DNA of 64,000 bases, from positions 9,596,231-9,660,230 of the forward strand of contig NC_089325.1 in assembly GCF_036669915.1 (NCBI RefSeq), in the 5' to 3' direction. Below, piece by piece: positions 41,801 to 53,650 of this stretch. A program made the translations under genes and the position numbers. This stretch comes from Pocillopora verrucosa (Eukaryota; Cnidaria; Anthozoa; Scleractinia; Pocilloporidae). The notes beneath the pieces are model-generated. The model did not search any database. It had not been told where the DNA came from and saw only the letters and a list, made by a program, of their open reading frames with translations. Numbering within the stretch: the stretch's first letter is position 1; each line of letters begins with the position of its first letter.

Positions 41801-43855
41801 AACCACCATTCCAAAAAAACATGGCAACTGGTACATTCAACCAGAACTCTTTGCGCAAGAAAATCCTGGAACCACTCATAAAAACAAGCAGTAAAGATCT
41901 GAAAAATTTAAACCTTGCATACATAATGTTGTTGTTTTGTGAAATATTGCTTTCTACATGTGCCTTAGCCTAAGAGTAATAATAAAATGTACAGGTGCCA
42001 TCTTTGTCTGTAAGTGGATTGAATCTATTGGGTGAACACCAGAAAAAATAGAAATATTGTTATAAATAAAATGAGGGTTATAATATAGGTATGCTGTGGT
42101 TTAGTTTTATCCCTAGTTTAATTCTTTTACTTTTAATAGAGGTCAAATTGATAGTGACATATCATCTCACCATAACTTAGGCTAGGAGCTAAATTTTATC
42201 TTTCTTTACACAAAATGCATTTTTTATTCGTATCATTAACAAAACCAAAGGAAAATGATGTTTAAACCAAGAACAAAAATTAAGCACAACATATACCTCT
42301 TTATAACTAGTGCATAATTTGCCAAGAAAATGTTTACAATGGAGCTTACCACCTCATCGGCACTTTTGTTTACTTTGCTGTTGGTTCTCATCCAGGCCTG
42401 TATGAATGAAATTAAGTAAGGGTGAAAGGATTTATATTTTCTACACAAAGATAGTTGCAGAGAGTGTCTCCACTAATATATGGATCACCAAATGCTCACA
42501 ATGAATGCCAACAAGACCAAGTTCTTGCTAACACATGTAGGAGCAATAATTGCTAATAATAGGCAATAGTCTGTATTGAATTAAGTATTCATTTGTGCAT
42601 GAATTAATATTTATTTCATTTTGATGTTTGTAACGCATAGTTGAAAAAGTATGTAAAATGTGGTAAACATATACATATCATTACCATATTCCTCATAATT
42701 TAGTTCAAGGGACTTTATTCTAAATAGATCAAAAGCAAGAAAGTGGCATATGTCAGCCCCTGAATTAAATAGAGAAGCACATATTATCAAGCGAAGAGTA
42801 ATTTTGCTGCAAATCTGTTCCCTTCTGGTTGAGCAAAGAGAATGATTTAATGCATTGTAACCCAACTGTTACTTGCTGGAGAGCATGGGAGAGAGCACCC
42901 TATCCTTTATAAAAGAGACCAGATCTTCATTATACGTGTTAGCAGTTTGAGTTAACTTTCCAGGATATGTGATGTTTGACATCAACCATACCAGGGGTTG
43001 AATTTTTGCGTAGTCCCATACATTTACAATGAATACATGTCTTCCACTGTATCCATGATAGCCAGCAGTGTAGACACTTTGAGTTTGCTACATGTAACGT
43101 AACAAAAATTATTATGAGGCTGGAAGAAAATCACAAATTTTTGGTCATTGAAACACCGAGATCTGTCCTGTTTTTTAAATAGGTAACATCTAGTTTTGCG
43201 TGTCCTACGCAAAATACAGAAAATCGATCATCAGCACACTCCAAACCAATAAGAGAAGCCACGAGGCAATATCAAATTCTCGTCTTCCTAAGCTTTCCAA
43301 CGTATCGAAGAAAATTACGCTAATAATTCGCAATTAAAAACGCAACCAGAATCTTAATCTGTCACCAATCCGAAGTGTCCCAAAAGGCATCAAGGATTGC
43401 CCATGAAACAAGGATAGTCCGTGAAACAAGGATAGCCCAAGAAATTCTCAAACTTCGAAAGCGGAAATCTTAACGATCTTCTCACAATTTTTTAACATTG
43501 CATCCCTTCCCTAGTTGGGAAGTGATACGCAGAAGACACGTTCACAACGCTTTGATCGGAAGAAATAAAGCCGCATTCTATTGGTTATCAGGTGCGAGGA
43601 CTACAGCAGAAGACACAACTGCAACGTCACAGACGAAGTACGTTGCAAAAGTGCTTACGAAGGTGGATCAAGACCGTGAGGGCATGAACTTAACTGGTCC
43701 CAGTGCACCTCATCTTTTATCAGCTGAAAACGAAAATGGCGGATAGTAACGGTAGTGCACGTAGATCGAGGGTTCTTTTAAGGAGTTTGATATTTCGTGA
43801 CCGCTGCACAGATCTAGTAACTTAACGATAAATTTAAACGAAATTCCTAAAACCA
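38861..43855. other. Duplicated non-coding region upstream of VMA21 copy 2
   Basis: Collinear with 53660-58672 at high identity. The only coding-like traces are minus-strand blocks bounded by splice consensus (39814-39971, 40572-40639 and about 42350-42395). No complete gene recognised. The last 350 bp before the VMA21 ATG contain TTCTATTGGTTATC, an inverted CCAAT box. Confidence 0.5.
39814..39971 (-). other. CCHC zinc-knuckle exon-like block
   Basis: An open block bounded on the minus strand by an ATTCTAG acceptor and an AAT/GTAAGAT donor. It encodes CHKCRGFGHVCAQC, a CX2CX4HX4C knuckle, followed by PTRRSLVV. Such knuckles are typical of Ty3/Gypsy gag, but the splice consensus at both ends is unusual for gag. 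The counterpart at 54618-54773 is 2 bp shorter and out of frame. Confidence 0.5.
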
Positions 43856-45814
43856 ATGAATGCATCTGATAGTCAAGGACAACCCTATGGGTGAGTTTCA
43901 TCGGTCTTCATTTGTCAAAGTGCTAGAGAGTGGTGGAACGGGGCTTTGTCGTTGTATCAGATAAATACATGAATTGACTGTACCTGTACACAATGTGATT
44001 TTTCCTTTGCCTTAGAAATGAGATTCATGAGTCATAATTTTTGGAAGACTGCAGGGCGTGAAATTGCGCCTAATACAGGCGCCAATGCGAGTAAATTTTT
44101 CACTTTGGCGACCAAATCCTGAAAATTAGTCGCCAAATTGGCGATTAGAATGTTTTATCATAACCTTTCCAAGAGATATAGTGAATTAAACTTCGTCGTT
44201 AAGTTTATTTCCAAAACGCAGCACATGCATCCCTATCGATAACTAGACGCCATCTTGGATTTAGTTGAGCTTAAAGGTTGTATATCAACCATCCTAGTGT
44301 CCACTTCGTAGCTCCTTAAAGATCTTTTCCCTAACTTAATTTTTGAGGGTCAATCTAGAACTCTGACAGCGTAAAAAAAGGTTTTGTTTGTCTTTGAAAA
44401 TGGCGACCAACTTTTTTTGAATTGGCTACCACTTTGAAGAATTTAGGAGCCAAGAGGCTATCAGAAAAAAAAATTAATTTCACGCCCTGAAGAGGGAACA
44501 GGGCTTTTTTAGAGTTTATCGATGAAAGGCTTTGCATTAAGACTTACCATTAATAATTGTCAGGCTGATTGACTGACTGACGTAATTCGTGATTGTTTGA
44601 ATGACTTATTTTCTGATCAGTTGATTGATTAATTTTTTGATTTCTAAGGTGTCTGACTGATTGTATGGTGCTATGAATGAATGACTGATTGATTAATTGA
44701 ATGATTGACTGATTCAGTGATTGATTGACTTACTGATTGATTGATGATCGGACATCAATGGACCAAGCAAGAATTGGGCAACAGACTAACTTACAAATGG
44801 ACCAATTGATTGATTGAGTGGCTTACTGACTGACTGACTGATTGATTGATTGATTGATTTACACGGCTCGTGAGAAGTCAGTTCCTATAACTCTTTTGAA
44901 GTTTACCTTAGCCATGATTTTGTTACCAATCTCCTGCTTTTTCCTTTCCAAGAAAATCTTCTTTGAAGGTAACCATATTATTTTTGGTAAAAAAGCTACA
45001 GAAGTTTTCCTTAATTTCCCCTTCCATTCCCAAGCTTTCAATAGTAATTTTCCCAAATTTCACACTTTTCCCTACATATTTCTTGCGGTTTTTGTCCTAG
45101 GAATTTGTTTTTCTACTCAACAATAATCTCCTATTTGATATTTTTCTTTATTATCACCAATTGTCAGCCCAATAGTACATTGATATTGTGAAGTATTTTC
45201 ATGTGGTGTTGAAGCATACAGAAATGTCACCAAGCTCTGTCTTGGGTGTCAGTATTGATATCCTCTCCATGATAATTAACCCTTACACTCCTAAGAGTGA
45301 TGATTGTCTAATTTCACACCTGAATCACACATGCAGGTCTTAAGAATAGAGGAAATGATCACCGACTGAGGAAGCTCTTGAATGTTAAACAAATCCTCCC
45401 TTAGGGGATGTATAGAGAACAGTATGGAGAATATGCATACTATGAAGATGAAGAGGGTTAAAAATAAACAGAAAAATACAGTCCCTCATGTTAGCTTAAA
45501 AAATTATAGCAAGAGCAATTTTAACTCTTTCTCCAGGCTGATAGTCTTTCTCATCCAGTTTTGTAGAACCTGCATTGTGGAATAGGTAACACTTGTTGTA
45601 ACCATTAAACTACAAGTTATTTTAACTCAAGGTAGAAAGCTACTTTAGTGATATCACTCCTAATTTCCTGTATTTTTCAGATATACTGGGTTATCCAAAT
45701 GGTGCAATAGGTGCAGCAGGAGTAACTGTGATAGTCATTCATATTATTGTTGGTTTTTACATCTGGGTGGCTATACAAGAAGAAAAAGAACCAGCACCAA
45801 TAAAACAAGATTAG
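43856..45814 (+). CDS. VMA21: VMA21-like V-ATPase assembly factor, copy 2
   Basis: Three candidate exons. Exon 1 (43856-43890) encodes MNASDSQGQPYG with a GG/GTGAGT donor. Exon 2, about 44861-44968, encodes LLKFTLAMILLPISCFFLSK and KIFFEG, matching the first transmembrane helix of VMA21, with a GAAG/GTAACC donor. Exon 3 (45681-45814) encodes DILGYPNGAIGAAG, the second helix and the QEEKEPAPIKQD tail. Exons 2 and 3 join in phase. Exon 1 ends in phase 2 and none of the AG sites I see before exon 2 restores the frame; exon 2 is preceded directly by an ATTG/ACTG microsatellite, which may have altered its acceptor. This is the only copy with both transmembrane exons; functionality is uncertain. 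Confidence 0.7.
44052..44489. mobile_element. 438 bp TIR MITE in VMA21 intron 1
   Basis: Ends CAGGGCGTGAAATT and AATTTCACGCCCTG, a 14 bp perfect inverted pair. The ends resemble those of hAT elements. Flanks AAGACTG and AAGAGGG are only an imperfect duplication. Confidence 0.65.
44562..44858. repeat. (ATTG/ACTG)n microsatellite region
   Basis: Imperfect runs of GATT and GACT tetranucleotides, densest at 44826-44858, abutting VMA21 exon 2. The corresponding segment of copy 3 is deleted. Confidence 0.85.
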
Positions 45815-46545
45815 AAAAAGATGAGAATGATGTATTTGCCACTCAACAATGCTGAGTACAAAAAGCGTACATCACCAGACAGATTGGAAGATATCTGAAG
45901 TCCAAAGCAAAGCAAGAAAAGGAATCCAGGTTTAAAAGTGAACATACTTATTACATATGTTTTGACTCAATAATATTTTTTCTTAGGTTTAAAAATTTCC
46001 AATTTGGATATTTTTTAGTATTACAGTCCAAGATAGAGGAAAACAAAATAAAACAAGTTTTAAAAATTTGAACCTGAAAATATTTTAATTGTAGTAATAT
46101 ATAAAAATGCTGTACGTTACACTCATTTCGCTCAAATTTCATTGCAATGTAAATAAATGACAAGCATAAATAAATAATAGTTCAAATAATTTATGTGACT
46201 TTTGTGTTTTATTCTTCAATGAGACATAAAGATCTTCTTTTATTGCATCTCACTACTTGAAGTAACCAGCCAAATTATGTTGAGTAGTGATCTTTAAATT
46301 ATTTCTTTTTTCTGCAGATATTTTATGTTAATAACTGTTTAGTTGCGAAGGAATTGTTTTAATATCTGCCCCTAAGTGTTACATCAACTGCCTTGTTATT
46401 ACAAAATGTCTGTCCTTTTAGTTAAACATTCAAATGAGGCTACTACTAAACAATGCCTATTGTCACAATAACAAAGTTGTTTAAGAACCTCAAGTTAGCA
46501 ATTTTGCAGAGAAAATTTTCTATACCAGTCCTATATTATTTCGTC

Positions 46546-46586
46546 TCCTCCCCCCCTCCCCCCCTCCCCCCCTCCCCCCCCCCCAC
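46546..46586. repeat. C-rich tract
   Basis: Runs of 5-11 C separated by single T; the minus strand has at least four G-runs and could form a quadruplex. The copy at 60384-60416 is similar but slightly shorter. Confidence 0.7.
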
Positions 46587-46635
46587 CTTTAATGCTAATA
46601 AACATTTTGGGATTTTATAGAATGGTTTAACTTAG

Positions 46636-46900
<265 letters not shown>

Positions 46901-47340
46901 AACTTAGCTTTTATTGTTATTCAACACGATGAATAACCACAACCTTTTTTACGAAATTTTATCCTTATTTTATTCTCTTATGTTTTACGGTTTTGTAAAG
47001 TATGATAATGAGTTTGAAACAAAGGAAAAAGAAAATTTGAACCAAGGATAAAATTGAACCACATCATCTATACATGTCTTCCTTTGATCACACAATTACC
47101 AATATGAGGCTTTACACTAAAATCCAGCCAACATGTTCTCCATGAACATTGTTTTTGATGAGTAAACACCAAAAACAAGTTTTTTTTCAAGTGTTTTTTT
47201 TTTCCAGGGAGTAAGCCTTTGAACAATGACTGATCCATGACTATTAGACTGGAACAATAAAAAAGATCTTGAGGATTCAAGACCAAGTGTCTTCAAATTC
47301 ATTTCCGTTCCCTGGTCGTTAGTTGCTCACTTTCTTTTCT

Positions 47341-50300
47341 TCAAACGAACAGTTTGTCTTCAGGAACGAAATGGTTTCCAACATCAGTGTCAACTATCTT
47401 TTTTCCTTCCTTAACGAGCTGCAGTTTGATGGTAGGAGCTACTTCCTCTAAGTTCTGCCCGGTTTTACCTTTCGGGAAGGTCACTGTTAGGTGCAGGGTG
47501 CATCCGCGACTTATCAACCCTTGCTCATGCGCAGCAGCAAGTCGATTGAGAACTCTCTTTTCCACCTGTATCACAACCAATAATTTTTGCATGAAAATAA
47601 CTCATATACCTGATTCAGTTATCGTTTGTTTCGGTATTTTAATACTGCGAATATGTTACCACACTACAAAGAAAGACTTTCTGCACTTGCCAACAGCTAA
47701 AGCATTTCGTTCAATTTCAGACTGTGTTACCAGCATTTCCACTATTTGCCAGCAACACATTCTCCTTTCAACAGTGATTATTTTCCCCTCCATTTCATTG
47801 TTTTAGTGCTGGTTATATGAAAAAGTTTCGTGTTATTTTCAGTTTCTCAAATGCTTGGTGTTGAATTGTATTAAGAGAGGATGTCAGCATCCATCGAACA
47901 AAATTTTTTTTTGCAAATTTTGGGTGACTTGCCGCTGTTTGTTTGATGCATGCTGACATTAGCTCTTGAAACGTTTCTGCAAAGAGAAGAGAAAAAACTG
48001 ACAAAAAGCCGTCGAAAACAAGAGGTGTGAGTATTTTAGTGGGGGGGGGGGAAGGCAAAATTACACCACATGGTAAAGTTGTAAACAAAGCATCGATCGT
48101 ACTTCGTGTTTTATCGATCTCGCTCCGTAATGTTCGTCGTAGCCATCAGCCAGTACATCCAAGACTTCTTTATCCCAAGTCATGTGGATATCGTGTCGAT
48201 TCAACGCCTGTATTCAAACAAAGAAGAAATTTGGCAGGGACTTAGATTACTTCTTTAACAACTGTTCGAGATCATTTGCAAAGTGTTACAGGAGAGCACA
48301 TTACAGACCAGTTTTGAACAGTAATCCAGCTCTTTCGTCACTAAGCTTAAAAGTTCTGGATGTGAAAATGGCAGGAAGTACACAATCTCATTGATGCGAC
48401 CCAGGAACTCGTCTCGTCTGAAGTGACGCTGTCGATACGAAGAGAAACAAAAAGCTCTAGAGAACATGTTACGATAACTACCCTTTAACAAAAAAGAATA
48501 CTCACAAATTCTCAAGACATCACTCATTTTTCTTAATTTTATAAACCTAGGTTTTTTGCAATTTATTGCTTGGGAAATGTTTACCAGGTTTGCTGTAATT
48601 TATCGCCAAAGGGATGTTTACCTTCAGAATAGGCTGGACCACTCTTTCTTTAAACTTTCTTGATATAGTAACCTTTTCGCTTACTTCATCACCTGAAAAG
48701 AAAACAGTGAACTCCTGCGCATGCAACACGAGAACGCATACACATCGGAAAAAAAAGAACAAACTTTTTCTTCCTTAGACCAACTTTGGTTTTGTATGTT
48801 TGTGTTAATTTTTTCCTCGTTCCCTTCCCTTCTCCCTTTGTATTTCAGCCAGACTGGCTATTATTTCACAAGTAACTTGAACAAGGTACGAATTTGTGTT
48901 AAGAAATGTTGCACATCTTTCCAAACTTATTCTGCATTTCGTCGTCCAACATCAGCAAAATTTAAGCCTCCACAACAAAACTCACCTTCTTCTCTTTGTT
49001 CAGCAGCTAGTTTTGCTTCTTCTCTCAGCTGCAATGTGTGATTTGCTATTTCTTTACTAGCAAGGTTTGACGTCATCACGAAAATGGCGTCTTTACATAC
49101 AATTGTCTTCCCTTGTCCGTCTGTCAAACGACCCTGAATCAAAAACAGGTTTTTTTTTTCATCAAAACTTAAAAAGAAGTAAAACAACAAAATGAAAAAT
49201 TTTCAAACCTAGTATGACTCAAATTGAAGAAAAAAAACAATCTTCACTCAAATTTAAGTATAGATGCTACCTCGTCAAACAATTGGAGCATGACTGTTAA
49301 AACGTCTGGGTGGGCCTTCTCCACCTAAAAAGACATTAAAAAATGAGATGAGCCCAGTGATTTTAGTCACACAAAAAAAAAACCTCTAAGAAAATTGAGG
49401 ATCGTTTATTTCTTACCTCGTCAAATAACACCACAGCGTTTGGACACTTTATGAGTTCCTTTGTCAATTGTCCGCCTTGATCGTGTCCAAGGTAACCTGG
49501 TGGTGCACCGATCATTTTCGCAAGCTTGAAAGAAAGATGTTTAAGTTCCAGTTTAAGCGCTATTTGTTTGAGTGTAAAACCGAAACCAAAGCAAGCACAA
49601 CAGCCAATAAAAACAGAGGAAAATATCACAACGTGCCAATGGGAATTGAGAGCCTCTGGGGAATCTTGAACTTTTTTAAGGAAGAGAATTCTGCGCCACC
49701 ATCTCCCCCCCCCCCCTCCCCTCTTGGCTACCCATATAAACGTCTTACCTTAGTTGTCTATGTCAAAGGAAAGTTTCCTTTTTCTAAGAACGTTCTTTGA
49801 GTTTTTCATTTAAATCAACAGTTACCTCATGCTTTTCTTGGTATTCAGACATGTCCAGTCTAACCAAACACTAGGAGAGAGAAATCAACTTTTAAATACT
49901 TCAACAAAGTGATAACTAAATACAATTGGAAAAAAAAATCCTGCACTACCTCCTTGTTGTCTTTATGAAGATAACGCGCCACTTGTTTGACAAGCTCTGT
50001 TTTTCCTACAGGAAGGAACGATCAGAGAGGATAATGAAACGTCACAGTCATTTATAATGCAATATCAGATCGCGTATGTTTTGTGACTAAATTCATATGT
50101 GTAAACTAAATATGTTCCAAAAAAGCACTGAAATTTACCAATCCCTGAAGATCCAAGAAAGAGAAACACAAGGGGATGTTCTTCATAATACCAACCATAT
50201 TCTCTTCTACGAATTGCTGCAAACAAATGAAAAACAGAGTCAGTAGAATATTACTCCCAAAATTACCAAACCGTAGTCTTCCAAACTGATTTTGTTGCAT

Positions 50301-51547
50301 AGAAAATCATACCTGCAGCAACCGTGAGAATGGCTCCTTCTTGTCCTATAATATTATCTTTCAATCTCATCTCCAAAGGATAGCGCCGTCTTTCCTCAAT
50401 CTCTCTCCTCTCTTTTCCTTTCAAACACTGAAAAACAAGTTGTGTCATTTCAATTACAAAATACAGCTGCAATATCCGTTATTTCTCTTGATTGAAATTT
50501 TACCATCTTTTAATATTGACGATACAATTAAAAAAATATTGTGATATTTGCCCTATACAATGCAAGCACAGCTCACAAAAATTTGAAGGATAGCTTCAGA
50601 TAGACATTAACATCTTACCATATCCTTTATTTTAGTCCAGAATCCCATCATGCTTCCAGTCCCAGCATATCCTACTGCTTGGTAGCCTGAGTTATTATCC
50701 TTGGGGGTTGTATCAGCTCCTATTGGCGATAAACAAAAAAAACAAACAGACAGACAAGTAAGAAGAATAGCAAAATGTTATCATAAATAGCGAAAAGACC
50801 TCTTTTGATAAAACTCATAATTTCTAACTAGGAAGCGAATTGCTTGATACACCACAAATTAATTCACCTTTTAGGCTTTAGATTTCACGTGTAGTGTCAC
50901 GTGACTTTTGATGTAAACATACCGCGAATCTATTGAGTCTAGGGGCTAAGTAACCGCTCATCGCTGAAAGATTTACTTCCGGCACAAGAAAAGTTTGCTG
51001 CGGATACACCCATTACACAACACGTGAAATCGAAAAATTATGCACTAAGAACCAACAAATTATTAACAAGCATCTGAACTCGATAAGCCAACCGAGAAAC
51101 AATTAACTGTCTCAACATCGGATACTAAATCAGTAAAAAGTGGCGATCCACCAAAAAAATTAAATCTATTAGATTTTTAGGCATTTATTTTATTACGAAA
51201 TTCATAACATCGATCGCTTATGATGTTTCTTCTCTGTCCGACTTAATGAATATAACAATAACATAGATCAAAGCTGAAAAATATTACAATGATTGTTCTC
51301 ATACTTATAGCATTTTATTTGAATCAATCTTACCTGAGCTCCAATATATAATTCCTCCACACGCTGTGGCGACAGTTCCTCCTGCTATTATTACAACTCG
51401 TGAGATCTTTTTGGGAGGAAGAAAGAACCTTCGCCATCTCGGTAAATTTTGTGAGCTAAACCTTGGGGTCATTTTTGTGAAGGTATGGCTTTTAAGGAAA
51501 TTTGACCCATATGAATAAAATAATTTTCCAAGCAGAAGGTAAGTCAT
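47341..51547 (-). CDS. CLPB: CLPB-like mitochondrial AAA+ disaggregase, copy D (13 exons, altered C-terminus)
   Basis: Exons: 1 51334-51547, 2 50619-50719, 3 50313-50427, 4 50139-50216, 5 49950-50005, 6 49826-49870, 7 49417-49524, 8 49271-49324, 9 48986-49133, 10 48622-48692, 11 48309-48428, 12 48103-48207, 13 47341-47565. Frames and phases are intact through the AAA+ domain. Near the 3' end one extra T (CTGTTCGTTTGA against CTGTTCATTGAA in copy C) introduces a TGA, removing the acidic tail, so the product is about seven residues shorter. Exon 4 reads [11 protein letters not shown] where other copies have [11 protein letters not shown]. Intron 1 lacks the integrase remnant of copies B and C. 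Walker A, pore loop, Walker B, sensors 1 and 2 are all present. Confidence 0.9.
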
Positions 51548-51626
51548 TCCGTTGTTCCGCTACACTTGGATGGTTTACTTGCACGGTGTGGGATAAAAAG
51601 TCAATAGTGCTTGTTTATAACTCCTC

Positions 51627-51654
51627 TGACGTAATGTGATACAATGGCCAATCA
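51627..51654 (-). promoter_or_regulatory. Candidate CLPB D proximal promoter
   Basis: TGACGTAA at 51627-51634 and CCAATCA at 51648-51654, in the same place relative to the start as in copy C. The rest of 51548-52177 shows no gene and lacks the minisatellite insertion of copy C. Confidence 0.4.
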
Positions 51655-52177
51655 TATCTTGCGATCGAGCGAGCGGTACGCGACCTGGGACTGGCTAAAA
51701 ATCTCATGTTATAGTCTTATAGTAGTCGGAGGCAACGGAAAATTTGATCAATACTATTCCGGCTTTAGCAAACTTCAACTGATCTCAGAAAAACTTGCTG
51801 TTCGCATGATCATTGCGAACCAGATCATTGGCCTCTCACATAACTTTCCTTGAAGTTCTCTCGTTCCTTAGTTAACGCTGTGTGATCGCATCTTTGTTAT
51901 AACCTAAACGCGGAAGAACAACTTGCTACGTAAATAACAAAGCGACTTTCGACCAAAGGATGCGTTATTGTTACGTTTCATTTGCAGTCTTGCTTTATTT
52001 ACATTCTTCATTGATCGACTTGCGACTCCAATGACAACATTTTACCCACAAGCTGAGACAAAAGCATAAGGTGGCGTCCTAGCACAATTGTTTTATTTTC
52101 TTTAACAGTTAAAGATTGCTTTCTCCTTGCACTGTTGAGAATTCACGGAGGCATATCTCAAAACCAAACAAATAAGT

Positions 52178-53650
52178 ATGGGAATCTCGATTGAGCAATA
52201 CCTGTCAAGTATTGGCTCTCATGACAATTTCGTGAACAGCAAGGATATCTTATCACGTTTTAATGATCACTTTTGGAGTTTAATGTTTGTGATGTTCTAT
52301 TTAAATGTATTTTACTTGCCAGTATTGAAACAAGTTGTTGAACAACACAAAATGTGGAATGATGTGATGTTTTGGTTTTCACAAATGATTTTCTACAATG
52401 CCAATTTTCGATTGCTTACAAGGCAGGCTGATTCAGCAAGACAACGGGAACCTCACTTGACGACGGCGCGCGCAGTGCAAATACCCAAATATGGTCAAAT
52501 TAGAACAGAATCCAGACTATTCCGCTCGTTCTCCCGTCGTCATCTGACGTTCCCGTCCTGTTGCTAAATCAGCCTAATGATGTAGAGGAAAATCCGGGCC
52601 CTACAATATTTGATGTCATCGAACCAACAAGAACAATTTATGTGCTGACGACAGTTAAGGAAATGAGGCTCTCTTTGTTGAAAATGCTGGTAAGTAATGT
52701 GTAGCAATGTCAATTACTGCTATTGTTTACCATCACATAGAAGATATCAATTTGTGGACTTCTTCCACTTTGAATAATATTCTTACCATTGGAAATAATT
52801 GGTATACTTCTATAAGATGTTCTATCCAAACAAATGATTATTTGCATTTAACTGATGTTCCATGCATTGTTTCAATTTACAATAAAGTATACACATTAGA
52901 ATATAGTGAGTCATTAACAGGAAGTTTGTTCATGACATCAAATAATGGGCCATACATGTCTCTTCAAAATTCTCTGACAGAAGTGGTTTCAAATTGTCAA
53001 CTTAACTACAATTTTTGTTTGTTGACGATTGGAATTAATACTGGTGCAGTGATTAAGAATTCAGAACAAAGCTCTAAAATGTTTGATGCTCATTCCAGGG
53101 ATTTGCATGGGATGCCCCACTCATTTGAGAAATGTACTATGCTTACCATTGAAGGAATTGAAAACCTTGTACCATATTTGAAAATTTCCTGCTTACAAAT
53201 AGGGGTTGTTCCTTTTGAAATTAAAGGTGTCTTTGTCAGAGATAATGAACCTGATTTGCAAAATGTTCACAAGAGTCCAAAAATTGAACATTTGCCTTTC
53301 AGAAATAAAAGAAACCAAACAGAACAAACCAAACACCACATATGGAAAGGAAGCAAGAGTCTTTAACTGAAATGCCAGAAGAAAAAGAAAATCGATTGAT
53401 TGCTAGACGTGAATATGAGAAACGAAGAAGGGTAAATGAAAGTGAGGAATCAAGGGAAAAGAGGCTGGCCCAGCAGCGTCTGAACAGGGAAAAGAAACAT
53501 GCAAATGAATCTTCTGAATCAAGAAGAAAGAGGCTGGCAATCTAAGTATCAAAGACAAAAAATTGCAAATGAATCAGCAGAATGTAGAGAGAAGAGACTG
53601 TTAAACCAATGTCAATATCAGAATGAAACTAAACGCATAATTGTGTTCAC
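52178..53650 (+). pseudogene. 2A-bearing protease/STPR element, copy 3
   Basis: The N-terminal frame (52178-52567) is diverted by a MITE before the 2A motif. DVEENPGP itself survives after the insertion at 52579-52602. The protease-like frame 52707-53366 is the best preserved of the three: CVAMSITAI at its start, VPCIVSIYNKVYTLEY in the middle and FDAHSRDLHGMP near residue 130, the likely catalytic His/Asp block. It runs out at 53366; the basic repeats (NESEESREKRLAQQRL, NESSESRRKRLAI) continue in another frame at 53342-53545 and, broken, to about 53640. The pair of TAA stops between 2A and protease is conserved in position with the other copies or replaced by equivalent damage. Confidence 0.7.
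52428..52574. mobile_element. About 145 bp MITE splitting the 2A leader in copy 3
   Basis: Absent from copies 1 and 2. Ends are imperfect inverted repeats: left GGCTGATTCAGCAAGACAAC, right complementary to GGCTGATTTAGCAACAGGAC. It replaces the residues just before DVEENPGP and introduces a stop. Confidence 0.75.

Noticed and set aside
47354-47806. 150-codon + strand frame (and its copy at 61184)
   Set aside because: It runs antisense over CLPB exon 13 and its intron; the minus-strand exon has clear homology and splice sites.
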